64,000 nt of DNA, taken from Calvatia gigantea (lineage: Eukaryota; Basidiomycota; Agaricomycetes; Agaricales; Lycoperdaceae). Below the pieces are notes generated by a model. The model saw only the letters and a list, made by a program, of their open reading frames with translations, had not been told where the DNA came from and searched no databases. The first letter of the stretch is position 1. The number at the start of each line of letters is the position of its first letter. The stretch covers positions 1,302,001 through 1,366,000 of the forward strand of contig JACAAK010000003.1 in the NCBI GenBank assembly GCA_025093985.1, read 5' to 3'. Positions 10,101 through 20,090 of this stretch are shown one piece after another. Position numbers and translations under genes: made by a program.

Positions 10101-10441
10101 CACAAAGTATAATTTGGATGTTATAACTAATTCTGTATATAATTAATATTTTATGTTTTATGTATAATATGTACTCTGAAAATAGATGTAATACTAAGAG
10201 AAAAATTAATGAAATTAAACTGTAAGTTGAATAACTATAAGAATTAAAATAACTAAAAGGACTAAAGTACTGCCCGTGCTGAAGGCACGGAATCTGGCCT
10301 AGTCTATATAGAGTGGGATGATAGGGTGTCTGGGGGGTATTTGGGGGGTGTTTGGGGGGGGGCTGACAAATTTTAGTCAGCATTGGTAATCCTGTGCTAT
10401 TTTTGCACAGCCTTAGTCAGAATTGGTCAGCGCTGACTAAA
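10101..10441. repeat. Interspersed AT-rich repeat R1, copy a
   Basis: About 330 bp that recur in direct orientation at 14731-15075. The core has a short hairpin (CCGTGC, loop, GCACGG near 10273-10289), then G-runs, then TTTTAGTCAGC and its perfect complement GCTGACTAAAA (about 10371-10441), followed by several TTGGTCAGCA units. No ORF. It is probably a non-autonomous element; class unknown. Confidence 0.55.
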
Positions 10442-10599
10442 ATTGGTCAGCATTGGTCAGCATTGGTCAGTATTAGTCAGCATATGGATCCGACAGTGTG
10501 ACAGGGTTATTTGACTAGCCTTCTAACTTAATCGGGCGTGGTGACCTGAATAGAAGCCATAGATAAACCTAAGGCCAATGATTTGTTGAGCCTTGACTG

Positions 10600-10985
10600 A
10601 CTTTTTTTAGGGGTAGGGAGATTGTCTTTGGTCCAACATCGTGGGATTTTTGTGGAGGGGCTTGTCTTCCGGGTCTCAGAAAGGTTGGCAATGGGCGAGG
10701 GTATGTGTCGGTTACACAATTTTTACTGGGGTATTCTCGATTCCACTTCGGTTCCTTGTCGATGTCTTTGGCAGGTTTAGGGTTTTTTCAGGCAGGCTTT
10801 ACATATTACAGTTCCCGGGGGCAGTGCTGTTGTGCCCTCGGGATCGGTAATGAGTGATTGGTCGTTCGGATGCATGGCTCCAATCTCTTTGGCTGTATCA
10901 GTCAGTCGTTCTGCCTTCTGTCTGTTCGCTGCCTATGTTTCGCACCTCTTTTATGGATCCTAATCTGCCTTTCACATCCTTGACT
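10600..10985 (-). pseudogene. Strongly decayed D-family ORF3/pol-end fragment
   Basis: This stretch aligns by eye with the ORF3 start region of D2 and the fragment at 11850-12420 (shared blocks such as CCTTGTCGATGTCTTTG and CTCTTTTATG) but carries many substitutions and indels. No frame survives. It reads on the minus strand like D2. Confidence 0.5.
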
Positions 10986-11455
10986 GATAATGAAGTTAAC
11001 TAGATTGGCATGGACTGATAGCAGATAGAGGATGTACTGATAAAAAACTGATAACAAGACCATTGCTGATAAGGTGACTATGAAAGTTAACATTGACTGA
11101 TAATAAAGTTGAGTAAGTTGGTATAGACTGATAGTAGATAAAGATGTACTGATAACAACTGATAATAAGATTAACTTGGCTAACACTGGTGATTCCAACA
11201 CTTCTAGAACAACCACTTGGGAAGTATCCTTAGAGACACAGTATTAGGAGAAAGATACATTCATACATACACTGGTCAGGTTATAGTTGGGGGAATTGAT
11301 AACACTAAGATATGAATCTAATAACATAGGCTAATTATAAAATTGAGTAGACTAATACTGGCTAATAGCAGATAAGGATAATATAATATAGGCTGATTAT
11401 AAAACTGAGTAGACTGACATAGACTGATAGCAGATAAGGATTTTCAGATGATTAA
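10985..11455. repeat. TGATAA-type minisatellite, block 1
   Basis: Imperfect long-period repeats built from CTGATAA, AGTTAAC and GCAGATAAGGA words. The part around 10980-11075 is nearly identical to 13811-13912. No coding potential. Confidence 0.6.
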
Positions 11456-11848
11456 CCGATCCCCATGTTGTAAATCCTATCATTATCGACCAGATTCCCG
11501 TTGATCCGTTCCGTCGTTCATTTTCCGACCCTCTGACCCACTCCCTTCTAATTGATTGACGAAGAGGAAGGCACTAACAATTTGAGCCTGAGTCCAAATC
11601 TATATCGTCCAGTTACCTCATACTTCTACCCGATTCACCTGGCGCTAACTTCAGCCGATATCCTGCGTAACCCGATTGTAACAGAAAGCAGTCATTTTGA
11701 CCATGAAGGGCTTTCAAACTGACTGTAATGTATTTCGGATTAAGTAACTTACCTGGAACATTCTCCAGGATGAAAGACAAGTATCTTCCAAGACCTACTA
11801 CAAAACAGGGACATTGTAAACTATATGACAACCTTTGAGATCCAGGAG
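11456..11848 (+). repeat. Second copy of the F-LTR / D-RT nested junction
   Basis: The left part matches the 3' end of the F LTR (ending CGATTGTAACA at 11683), then GAAAG, then a D-family RT segment up to about 11848. This is the arrangement at 25386-25816, where F is inserted in D1 at GAAAG. The RT part is almost identical to D1; the LTR part is clearly more diverged. The simplest reading is a duplicated or converted piece of the D1/F junction. Confidence 0.75.
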
Positions 11849-11849
11849 T

Positions 11850-12420
11850 GTTAGGGGTGAGGGTGGATTGGTCTAGTGCTTGGAAGATGGTGGGAATATG
11901 CTGGTTGGTGGAGGAGGAGGCATTGGTGAATCCGGCGTACATATCAGCAAAGGTGATACACATGGTGGCGAGGGTAATGTGTCGGTTTACTACCAATCAT
12001 TTGTTCTGGGTGGTAATGTTCTCGATTTCACTGTTGGTTGCCTTGTCGATGTCTTTGAGCAAGGCTTTGAGGAGTCCTTGTGCAGGGGATGGTGTTTTAG
12101 CAAGATTGAAACGAGTTCCCTGGGGGGCAGGTGCTCGGCTGTTGCCTGGCTCGGGGAATGGAAGAGAGGAGATTCTGGTGGGTGTGGGATGGACAAGGGA
12201 GTCAATAGCGATGCGGTTGGATTGGGAGCAGCTGTCTGTTTAGTTCCTTTTGGCTGCTTCTCAATTTGAGCTTTGCCCCCTTTTATGGTATCCTCCGATG
12301 CCTTTTAGGTATCCCTTATGGTCATTCTTTCCAGGGTTTGACTCTGCTCCAGTATCTTCTTCATTGGGTAACCTGAGTGGACCAGGATTGATAGCTTTGA
12401 TTTTGGCGTCATGACTACGA
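11850..12420 (-). pseudogene. D-family ORF3 start and pol-end fragment
   Basis: On the minus strand this corresponds to D2 52715-53330: the ORF3 N-terminal part (HITLATMCITFADMYAGFTN is readable) and, further right, the pol C-terminus. The position of the ORF3 start codon is mutated, but the pol stop before it is kept. Joined head-on to plus-strand D sequence at 11849. Confidence 0.75.
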
Positions 12421-13250
12421 TTGTATCTTTTTCATGTTATATATGGTCGGATTGATTGCATTTCTTGTAGGTAATCTCATGGTGTGTGTGTCAGGACTGT
12501 TCATTAATACACAGATGCCATCTCGCAGATAGCATGCTAATTTCCGGCTCCATTGTTTCTCATAAGTAGTCATCGTTTTATCTAGTTCTTTGTATGATGG
12601 TACTGAATTGTTTTCTAACCATATAGTTAACTGTTTGTAATGGTGTGGTTGTCTGGCGTGTGCTTCATCTTTTCCTGTACTGTCCGTATCTGTGTGCATT
12701 TATAAGGTGCTGTAATGTTTCGGAAGCTGTGGTGGGGTGTGTTACACGTTTTGCTTTCCATGTTTCTCGTTCTCAGAAATGATCTCCTTTTACAAGCGCT
12801 TTATATAGCAGAAATTCTGATGGGGCATCCGCCAGATCCGTCTAGTTGCGACACGATATAGGTTCTACTCCGTTGTCTTCGTTTACCATCATTTGCGGGG
12901 ACGATTGTAACAGACCAGCCCTTTGAACAGCTTGTAATTCTGATGAATTGGTTGGTACTAACACTTTCTCCAGATGTGCCATATTTCACCCTATACTCAA
13001 GCTTTAACATGACCTTTGCTAGAACATTTGAAACAACAAAATAATTCTTTTTCTTTAGATCGCTGCCAACAGCAATAATTTTCCCAGGACCATTTGGGTG
13101 AAGGGATGGGCAATTGATGGTAGATGGTCTGCAGTTGAACCCCCGGAACCTGACTATGATGGCACTTAGCTGGCATTAATTCTGCATCCTGTTTTGGTGC
13201 CCTCGGGGTCATGGAGTATAAATTCCTGAGTTACAGTGAACATTGCATAC
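12421..13250 (-). pseudogene. Old D-family integrase-end remnants
   Basis: Patches at 12440-12700 and 12890-13010 still align with the integrase/linker part of D2 on the minus strand (shared words include CTGTTCATT, CCTTTGAACAGCT and AATTCTGATG), but frames are lost. The rest to 13440 has no recognisable content. Confidence 0.45.
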
Positions 13251-13444
13251 TTAATTATTCTGCGCCCTGAGTTGGGACCCTGCTTTCATAGTTGACACCT
13301 CGGTCCATTTGATTCCTTAGGAAGGCTGAAATGTCCCCATGGATTTTCTGTTTTCCCTGTAGAACGACTATGAAATTATGACTATTTACTCTTTTACTCT
13401 GCATTGTGGATAGTAGACGGTTTCTGACTTCTTTCCAGAATTTG

Positions 13445-13490
13445 ACTAAGCAAAAAACTTCCCACTGTCCATTCTTCCACTCTCTAATGT
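13445..13490 (+). repeat. 46-bp direct repeat, left copy
   Basis: Identical over 46 bp to 15206-15251. The right copy ends within the first three bases of the D1 LTR. The two copies bracket a block of about 1.7 kb of minisatellite and R1 repeat, so they may mark a tandem duplication or strand-exchange event. Confidence 0.7.
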
Positions 13491-13540
13491 CTGAAGGCTG
13501 GCCAGATTATCAGTTTGGCCAAACATTGTTGATAAGATAA

Positions 13541-13912
13541 TTATATATTGACATGGACTGATAATAAAACTGAGTAGATTGGTATAGTAGATAAGAAGGG
13601 ACTGATAGTAAGATAACAACTGATAATGAGATTAACTTGGCTAATACTAGCTGATAAGGTAATTACACAAGTTAACATTGATTGATAATGAAGTTGAGTA
13701 GATTGGTATGGACTGATAACAGATAAGAATGTACTGATAGTAAGATAACAACTGATAATGAGATTAACTTGGCTAACACTAGCTGATAAGGTGATTATAC
13801 AAGTTAACATTGACTGATAATGAAGTTAACTAGATTGGCATGGACTGATAGCAGATAAGGATGTACTGATAAAAACTGATAACAAGACCATTGCTGATAA
13901 GGTTTTGCCTTT
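13541..13912. repeat. TGATAA-type minisatellite, block 2
   Basis: Roughly three tandem units of about 110-130 bp, each ending in GCTGATAAGG and containing AGATTGGYATGGACTGATA-like words. Related shorter tracts lie at 14400-14570. No ORF. Confidence 0.65.
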
Positions 13913-13915
13913 CCC

Positions 13916-14240
13916 TGATTCTTCTCTGTTTGGAAGATTGTCCTAGTCCTCCGTGTTTGTCTTGTATAAATTGGATGAGAGCCACTCGCCCAGTCAACGG
14001 ATATTCAGTACAGCGGAAAGTCCTATTCCTGTTCATTCATTTGACTACTTTCGGGTATACGTTAAGATTTCAATAGATCCGAGCCTTTGAACAATCATGG
14101 TAATTAAACTGCAATTAGTCTGGTAACTAACTACTTCGGATTCCTGTAGCTCATATCCATATCTTGCAATTTTTAGAGGACATCGTGGTCGTGCAATCCG
14201 TGATAAGGAGCAACCAGAGTAAGACAATACTTTTCCTAAT
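13916..14240 (-). pseudogene. Old D-family integrase fragment
   Basis: On the minus strand this aligns weakly with the integrase core of D2 (53880-54010), sharing for example GAGCC(C/T)TTTGAACA and the AGCCACTCGCCCAGTCA region. No frame survives. Confidence 0.4.
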
Positions 14241-14730
14241 TAGGCAGAATGGAACCTGCTTAATACAATTCTTCTTAGACACCAAATAGTGTCAAGGGAT
14301 GTAGAAATAGAGGGTGTCGACTGAATGGCTTTTGACAAGGCGCACCCCGTACCTGACTTATCGATAGACCATTATAGCTTGGCAATTACTTCCATCCATT
14401 TTGGCTAATAACAAGGTACACAAAATAAAGATACACTGATAGTAAGATAATAACTGATAACAAGACTGATAAGGTAATTATAGAAAATAATATAGGCTGA
14501 TTGAAAAACAAAGTAGATTGACATAGGCTGATAACTAACTGATAACAAGGCTGATAAGGTAATTATATTGGCACAGGTAGTACTTCAGTATGGACAGTAG
14601 TTTTGTGTTCTCAGTTACTCTTATTTTTAAAGTTATTGAAGTTATAGTGTAAGTAGATTAAATTTTGTGTTAGTATTACATGGATGTTTAGAGTAAAATA
14701 CAAAGATAAAGAAAAATAATAATAAAAAAT

Positions 14731-15075
14731 ACAATGACAAATATAATTTGGATATTGTAACCAATTCTGTATGTAATTAACTTCTCATGTTTTATGTATA
14801 GTATGTACTCTGAAAATGGATGTAATACTAAGAGAAAAATTAATGAAGTTAAACTGTGAGTTGAATAACTGTAAAGGTTAAAATAACTAAAAGGACTAAA
14901 GTACTGCCTGTGCTGAAGGCACGGAATCCGGCCTAGTTTATATAGAGTGGGATAATAAGGTGTCTGGGGGGCATCTGGGGGGGCATAAGAGGGGGACAAT
15001 GGTGTAGGCTGACAAATTTTAGTCAGAATTAGTCAGAATTGGTAATCCTGTGCTATTTTTACACAGCCTTAGTTA
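14731..15075. repeat. Interspersed AT-rich repeat R1, copy b
   Basis: Direct second copy of 10101-10441, with the same Cys-free AT-rich start, the GTGCTGAAGGCAC hairpin core, a G-rich run and TTAGTCAG words. The DNA between 15076 and 15248 continues with scattered TAGCACAG and TTAGTCAG words and no ORF. Confidence 0.6.
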
Positions 15076-15248
15076 GAATAGCACAGAATTTGTCATGCTT
15101 TGTCAGAATAGCACAGGATTAGTCAGAACTGACTAAGCATTTATAAGCCTTCATCCCACTCTCTTATCCTGAGCTAGCCAAATAGCACAGCATTCATCAG
15201 AACTAACTAAGCAAAAAACTTCCCACTGTCCATTCTTCCACTCTCTAA

Positions 15249-15589
15249 TGTTATGGATTTCTACTGATCAAATCATACTCTGTTATTGTCTCTGTTTCTA
15301 TCTATCTGTGTAGCTGTTTCTCCTATTTCTGATACATTCCATATCAGTATATCTGTTTCAGCTATTCCTGTCAAGTAATCTCTGAGCATGACTCATATTA
15401 ACTACCATACCAGCCTCATTGGACATTTCATGTAGTTACTCCATCCATTCAACTAGATGACCTCCTGTATTTAAGTATACATACATCCACTGTATTTGGT
15501 ACACTTAACCACCTGGTTTCCTCCCCTTACTCACCCTCAAGACTTAGCCCAACTGCAACCTGAGGTCTTATTAGACTAAGGTCATAACA
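15249..15589 (+). repeat. Family D1 5' LTR
   Basis: Begins TGTTATGG and ends CATAACA. TATTTAAG at 15468-15475 is followed 33 nt later by ACACTTAACCA (15501-15511). The sequence after the LTR, TGGTTAAG at 15592-15599, is its 8-nt complement, a decayed self-priming pair. The PBS is followed by the gag leader. Confidence 0.85.
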
Positions 15590-15670
15590 TTTGGTTAAGC
15601 ATCCCCACCTCACCTTGCAAGGAGTAGGCTGAAAAAGGCCTGAATAAACAACAAACCCAGGAGCTATTAT

Positions 15671-17010
15671 ATGAGCTCAAACCCAGATGAATACAGAGAA
15701 CTGAACCTCAAAGTTACCAATGATGAGTCAGAAACATCAGACAAAGAAGAGACAGAGAACCCCATGTTGAAGGAACTAGATAAAATATATTGGGAGGCAA
15801 AAGAGCAGGGATACATCAACATGAACTACTGTATTTATAGGATTTGGGTATGTCTAGCACCTAATGTCTAATGTCTAATGGGACCCACAAGGGAACAATG
15901 GGGTATACAGACATTGATCCGATTGTCCATGGGAATCATGGATTCCAACACCCTGAAGTACCTGAAGAACCAACAGAAGAAACACATGATAAACCTGGAG
16001 CAAACCCAGCAGAAGAAGAAGTACTATCAGAACTTTTAAATGAACTTGACCTAGCAGAGGAAGAGTTAATTCATCAGGAGAACCTAGAACAGGAGAAATT
16101 AGATGAATCAAGCTCAAACAAAACAGAATCAGAATCAGAAACCAATCTAGACATGACTGACAATGCAGTAGTACCTACAACAGCACCCAGTGGAAAAGGC
16201 TTAGTGCTAGACCCTGGATTCTTCAATGGTATCTGTACTAAATTTGATGATTGGTAGAGAGCAATGATGTTCTTCATGAAGTTCAACAAGATAGTCTCAG
16301 CAGATGACAAGGCTATAGTAGTCCTAGCCAGACTACAAGGAGGAACAGTAGGAGCCTATGCAGCCATGAAAGCCCCACAAATCTTAGATGGAGAAGACTT
16401 AGTAGATTGGAAGACATTCTCCGAGGATTTTAGAAAAACCTTCTCCAACAATGCCTCAAATAGCAAAGTGGAATGGCAAATTGAGAAATTCAAACAAGGG
16501 AACAAAAACACAGCTAACTACCTAATCAAGTTCCAAGTCCTAAAAAGCAAGGCAAAAACAGACAACAAATATGCAATGTTCCTGCTCAAGAAGAATGCCA
16601 AACAAAACATCATCCACACCATTATGGGCTATCTACCCAGTGCCAGACTGGACACCTATGCAGAATGGACTGAGGCTATCCTTACTGTTAGACAGAGATA
16701 TAAAGCATCAGAATATTAAGGAGATAAGAAAACCAATACTGGAATGACTTATGGAGGAATGGGAGAACCAATGGAAATAGGCAGCAGGCACCACATCTTC
16801 AATGCAAAAGGAGAACCAAAATGCTACAATTGTGGTGTTTTCAGCCATATTGCCAAGGACTGCAAGAAACCCAAGGGGTTAACCTGTTACAACTGCAGAA
16901 AAACAGGCCATATTGCCAAAGTCTGCACTGTGCCAAAGAAGGTACAAATCTGAGCAGTAGAAGAAGCCAACCCAGGAGAACAGAAGGATTTTTCTGAAGA
17001 CTCCAAGTAG
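15671..17010 (+). pseudogene. Family D1 gag, interrupted
   Basis: Starts MSSNPDEYRE like the other D copies. An acidic N-terminus is broken by a 186-bp insertion (15765-15950) that shifts the frame. Capsid-like sequence follows (KFDDW stop at 16255-16257, where D3 and E have TGG), then two CCHC knuckles (CYNCGVFSHIAKDC and CYNCRKTGHIAKVC, about 16830-16930). An extra TGA lies at 16951-16953; the family stop is TAG at 17008-17010. Non-functional. Confidence 0.85.
15765..15950. mobile_element. 186-bp TG...CA insertion in D1 gag
   Basis: Absent from the gag of D2, D3 and E at this point. It starts TGTTGAAGGA and ends TTCCAACA, so its ends are short inverted repeats. CCC stands on both sides, a possible 3-4 bp target duplication. 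It resembles a solo LTR or a very small non-autonomous element; no match is recognised elsewhere in the window. Confidence 0.5.
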
Positions 17011-18006
17011 GTGCTGCCTTGTGAGTCAAAAAACCTGTATCTAGGATATCAGAAAAATACTACATGATTCCTTAGAAATAAAAGCGTGAATTAAACCTAA
17101 AAGGAACTATCCAAACTCCAAGAAAGGAAATCACAGTCAACACTATCATTGATTCAGGATGCACTACTAGCAGCATCAGTAAAAAGCTTGTAGACAAAGA
17201 ATGAATCCCCATAAAAAAATTAAAACAAGAAATCATGGTCCTCAATGCTGACAGAACAACAAATCAAGGAGGAAAAGTTATGGAAATGGCCACTATTGAA
17301 ATGGAAATCAAGGGACACAAGAAAACAATCAAAGCATCAGTAGTCCAACTCCAAGACAGAGCAGAAATATTCCTAGGACATGATTGGCTGACCAGACACA
17401 ACTCTGAAGTAAACTGGAAAAAAGAAGAAATCAAATTCACCCAATGTCCACCAAACTGCCATTTTTCACACCAGAATATCCAGGTCACCGAAAAAATCTG
17501 GAGCATGGCTGTCATGGAAGATATATGAGAAGAAGAAAACAAACTGGACCTGACTGAACTAGCTGATCTGCCAGATTATGTCCAGCTGTTCACATATCTG
17601 TTCAACAAAATGACCTTTGATAAGCTGCCACAATGAACAGAGTGGGATCATGAAATAATCCTAACAGAAGACGCGCCCAGAGAAATAAGTGCCAGAACAT
17701 ACAACATGACAATCAAGGAACAGGACAAACTCAAAACCTTCATCAAGGAAAATCTCGAGTCAGGATACATACGACCATCAAAGTCTCCATACATAGTCCC
17801 CACCTTCTTTATCCCAAAGAAAGACAGTTCAAAATGACTAATCCAAGACTATAGACAGCTAAACAACATAGTGGTAAAAGACAAAATGCCATTGTCCAGA
17901 ATCGGAGAAGTAATTGACAAGTTGGGAAAGGCGAGATACTTCAACAAACTTGACATTATTTGGGGGTACAACAACATCAGAATCAAGGAAGGAGATGAAT
18001 GGAAAG
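17011..18006 (+). pseudogene. Family D1 pol, protease and RT start
   Basis: In the -1 frame relative to gag. Retropepsin with IIDSGCTTSS, then DRAEIFLGHDWL, followed by the RT start (SGYIRPSKSPY, FFIPKKD, LDIIWGYNN). In-frame stops at several sites. It is cut at 18006 by element F after GDEWK and resumes at 25657. Confidence 0.85.
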
Positions 18007-18554
18007 TGTCATGACCCGTGCACGTTCGCCTGCTCTCACCCGCTTCCTCCGCTCATAGTCATCATTACCTTAGTCTGGCTGCATTGGGTGCTCTTCATTC
18101 TTTCTGTCAGTTGGTCCAATATCCTATTTTCCATCTTAATCTCCATTCCCTTCAACTTCTCCACTATCACCTTATAGTTAGAACTCGATTCCGGTGTCTT
18201 GTTAGGTGGCCGTCCTCGGCGGCCATCCATTCTTTGTTCACCATTACTTTCATACTTCCCGCTTTTCAGACTAGTATATAAACCTAATCCCCATGCTTGT
18301 AAATCCTCAGTCTAATTATCGACCATGATTACACCCTCTGATCCTGTTCCTCTCTGTCTCTGTTCCTCTGACCCTCTAACCCTACTCCCTCCTGAAATAT
18401 GGACTTTGACGACAGCAGGAAGGCGCAACACATATGTTGAAGCCGCTGAGTCCAAATCTCATACTCGTCCAAATTCACCCGCTCTGTATGTTCTCACCCG
18501 ACATCACCTGGCAGCTAACCTTTGGCCAATATCCCGCGTAACCCGATCATAACA
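18007..18554 (+). repeat. Family F 5' LTR
   Basis: 548 bp. TATATAAA at 18275-18282 and AGTCTAATTAT at 18309-18319, 34 nt apart. It differs from the 3' LTR (25104-25651) at several percent of sites, almost all transitions. A diverged 3' portion of this LTR also occurs at about 11456-11683. Confidence 0.93.
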
Positions 18555-18556
18555 GT

Positions 18557-18567
18557 ATAATCAGACT
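18557..18567 (+). other. Family F primer binding site, self-priming type
   Basis: ATAATCAGACT, two bases after the 5' LTR, is the perfect 11-nt complement of AGTCTGATTAT at 25406-25416 in the 3' LTR. The 5' LTR copy (18309-18319) has one G to A change. In both LTRs the site lies 34 nt downstream of the first base of TATATAAA. Confidence 0.7.
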
Positions 18568-18609
18568 CCACTCCTCTGTTGTTCCCTTGTCCCTTTATCA
18601 CTAATTACT

Positions 18610-20013
18610 ATGCCTACCATGATCACCAGGTCACAAACTGCTTCCAAAGCCTAGAAGGTTTCTGTTGCCAGAAGCTGGAAGGCCACCACACCACTTTCCT
18701 ACAGAACCCCTCAATGCAGAGCTTCTCCAGTAGTATCACTCCAAAAAACCCCCTTCGAAGAGGTCTTGCAGGAAGGGCCTGATCCCGATCATGAAAATGA
18801 TGAGGACTAGTTACCCGACCAAGGTGAGAACCAGAATCAGGACCCTTTTGACAATGGACCCCCAGATCCTGGAGATGGTAACGATGGTGATGATGGTGAA
18901 GCCCCTCCTGACAGTAACGCTGGTGATGACGGTGCCCCTAATCCACAATACCGAGGTTTGACAATGGCGGAAGCCATTGCACTTTTGGCCGACAAGCTAG
19001 ATGATCGGGCCCGTTCTCAGCCGCCCCAAGTACCCCGAACCCCCCGCACTAAGGCCCATGAACCTAACACATTCAGCGGTGCTAACCCTGAGGAACTCCA
19101 TCAGTTCCTGTTCCAATATCGGCTCTACTTTCGCTCCAACCCCTCACTCTTTCCAACCAACAACAATAAGGTGAACTTCGCACTCACCTATTTGACCGAT
19201 ACTGCTCTCTGATGGTTCGAGACAGCTATTGACCAAGAGGAGACTCTTGGCACTGTCCACCCATGGACCTCTGACTGGGACCTTTTTGTCCTGGAGCTCA
19301 AAACCAATTTCGGGATTACAGACCCACATGGTGAATCTGCTGAACTTTTAGACAACCTTTGGATGAAACACTCCGACAAAATCACCAACTATAATGTTGA
19401 GTTCATGCGGCTGTCATCACAGCTCAATTGGAATGACGAGGTGCTCTGCCACCAATACTACAAAGGGCTTCCGGATTGTCTCCAGGACTCCTTATCCAGT
19501 TGCCCCACTGGTAAGCCCACCACTTTCATCCTGATGCGGGAGATTACTCTCCTCTTCGATAACCGTTATTAGGAGTGTCAGTGTGAAAAGACTCGGGCAA
19601 AGTCGGCTGCCGAAACAGCATCTGCTTCTCTTAGCAGGAGGCCTGGCCAGAACCCATCCTCTTCCACCAACACCAACAACACCAACAACACCAGCAGCAC
19701 CAACAACAAGCCCAACAACACCAGTACCAAGGGCAACAACTCCAAGCCCTCGACGTCTACTGCTACCCCCTCCTCTTCTGCCTCGAAGTCCACTTTGTCG
19801 GTGAAGCCCAATTTGACTGACAAGCTCGGCAAGGATGGCAAGCTGACTACCAATAAGCGCAAACGGTGCTTGGACAACAACCTCTGTCTCTTCTGCAGAA
19901 ACATAGGACACAAGGTGAGTGAGTGCAGGAAGAAAGCTGCCTTGGCCGTGAAGGCTGTGGCCCGACTCGCTGAGGTGGTCAACAGGAACTCTGATAAGAG
20001 TTCGGGAAACTAA
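18610..20013 (+). pseudogene. Family F gag, four in-frame stops
   Basis: From ATG 18610 (MPTMITRSQT) one frame runs to TAA 20011-20013, interrupted by four stops (about 18652, 18808, 19210 and 19570). An acidic Asp/Gly-rich region is followed by a capsid-like domain (HEPNTFSGANPEELHQFLFQ), then an Asn/Thr/Ser-rich linker and a single CCHC knuckle (CLFCRNIGHKVSEC, about 19883-19924). This is the layout of basidiomycete Gypsy Gag. No frameshift is present; decay is by point mutation. Confidence 0.85.
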
Positions 20014-20090
20014 GTAGCGGTCCTCGAGACTCTGCACTAGCTGAGGACTGCATTGTACTCACTTGTGCCACAGAGTGTTTCTGACTCAAT

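Noticed and set aside
10985..14570. CRISPR-like array
   Set aside because: The repeats are imperfect, of variable length and spacing, in a eukaryotic repeat block; no unique spacers or cas genes.
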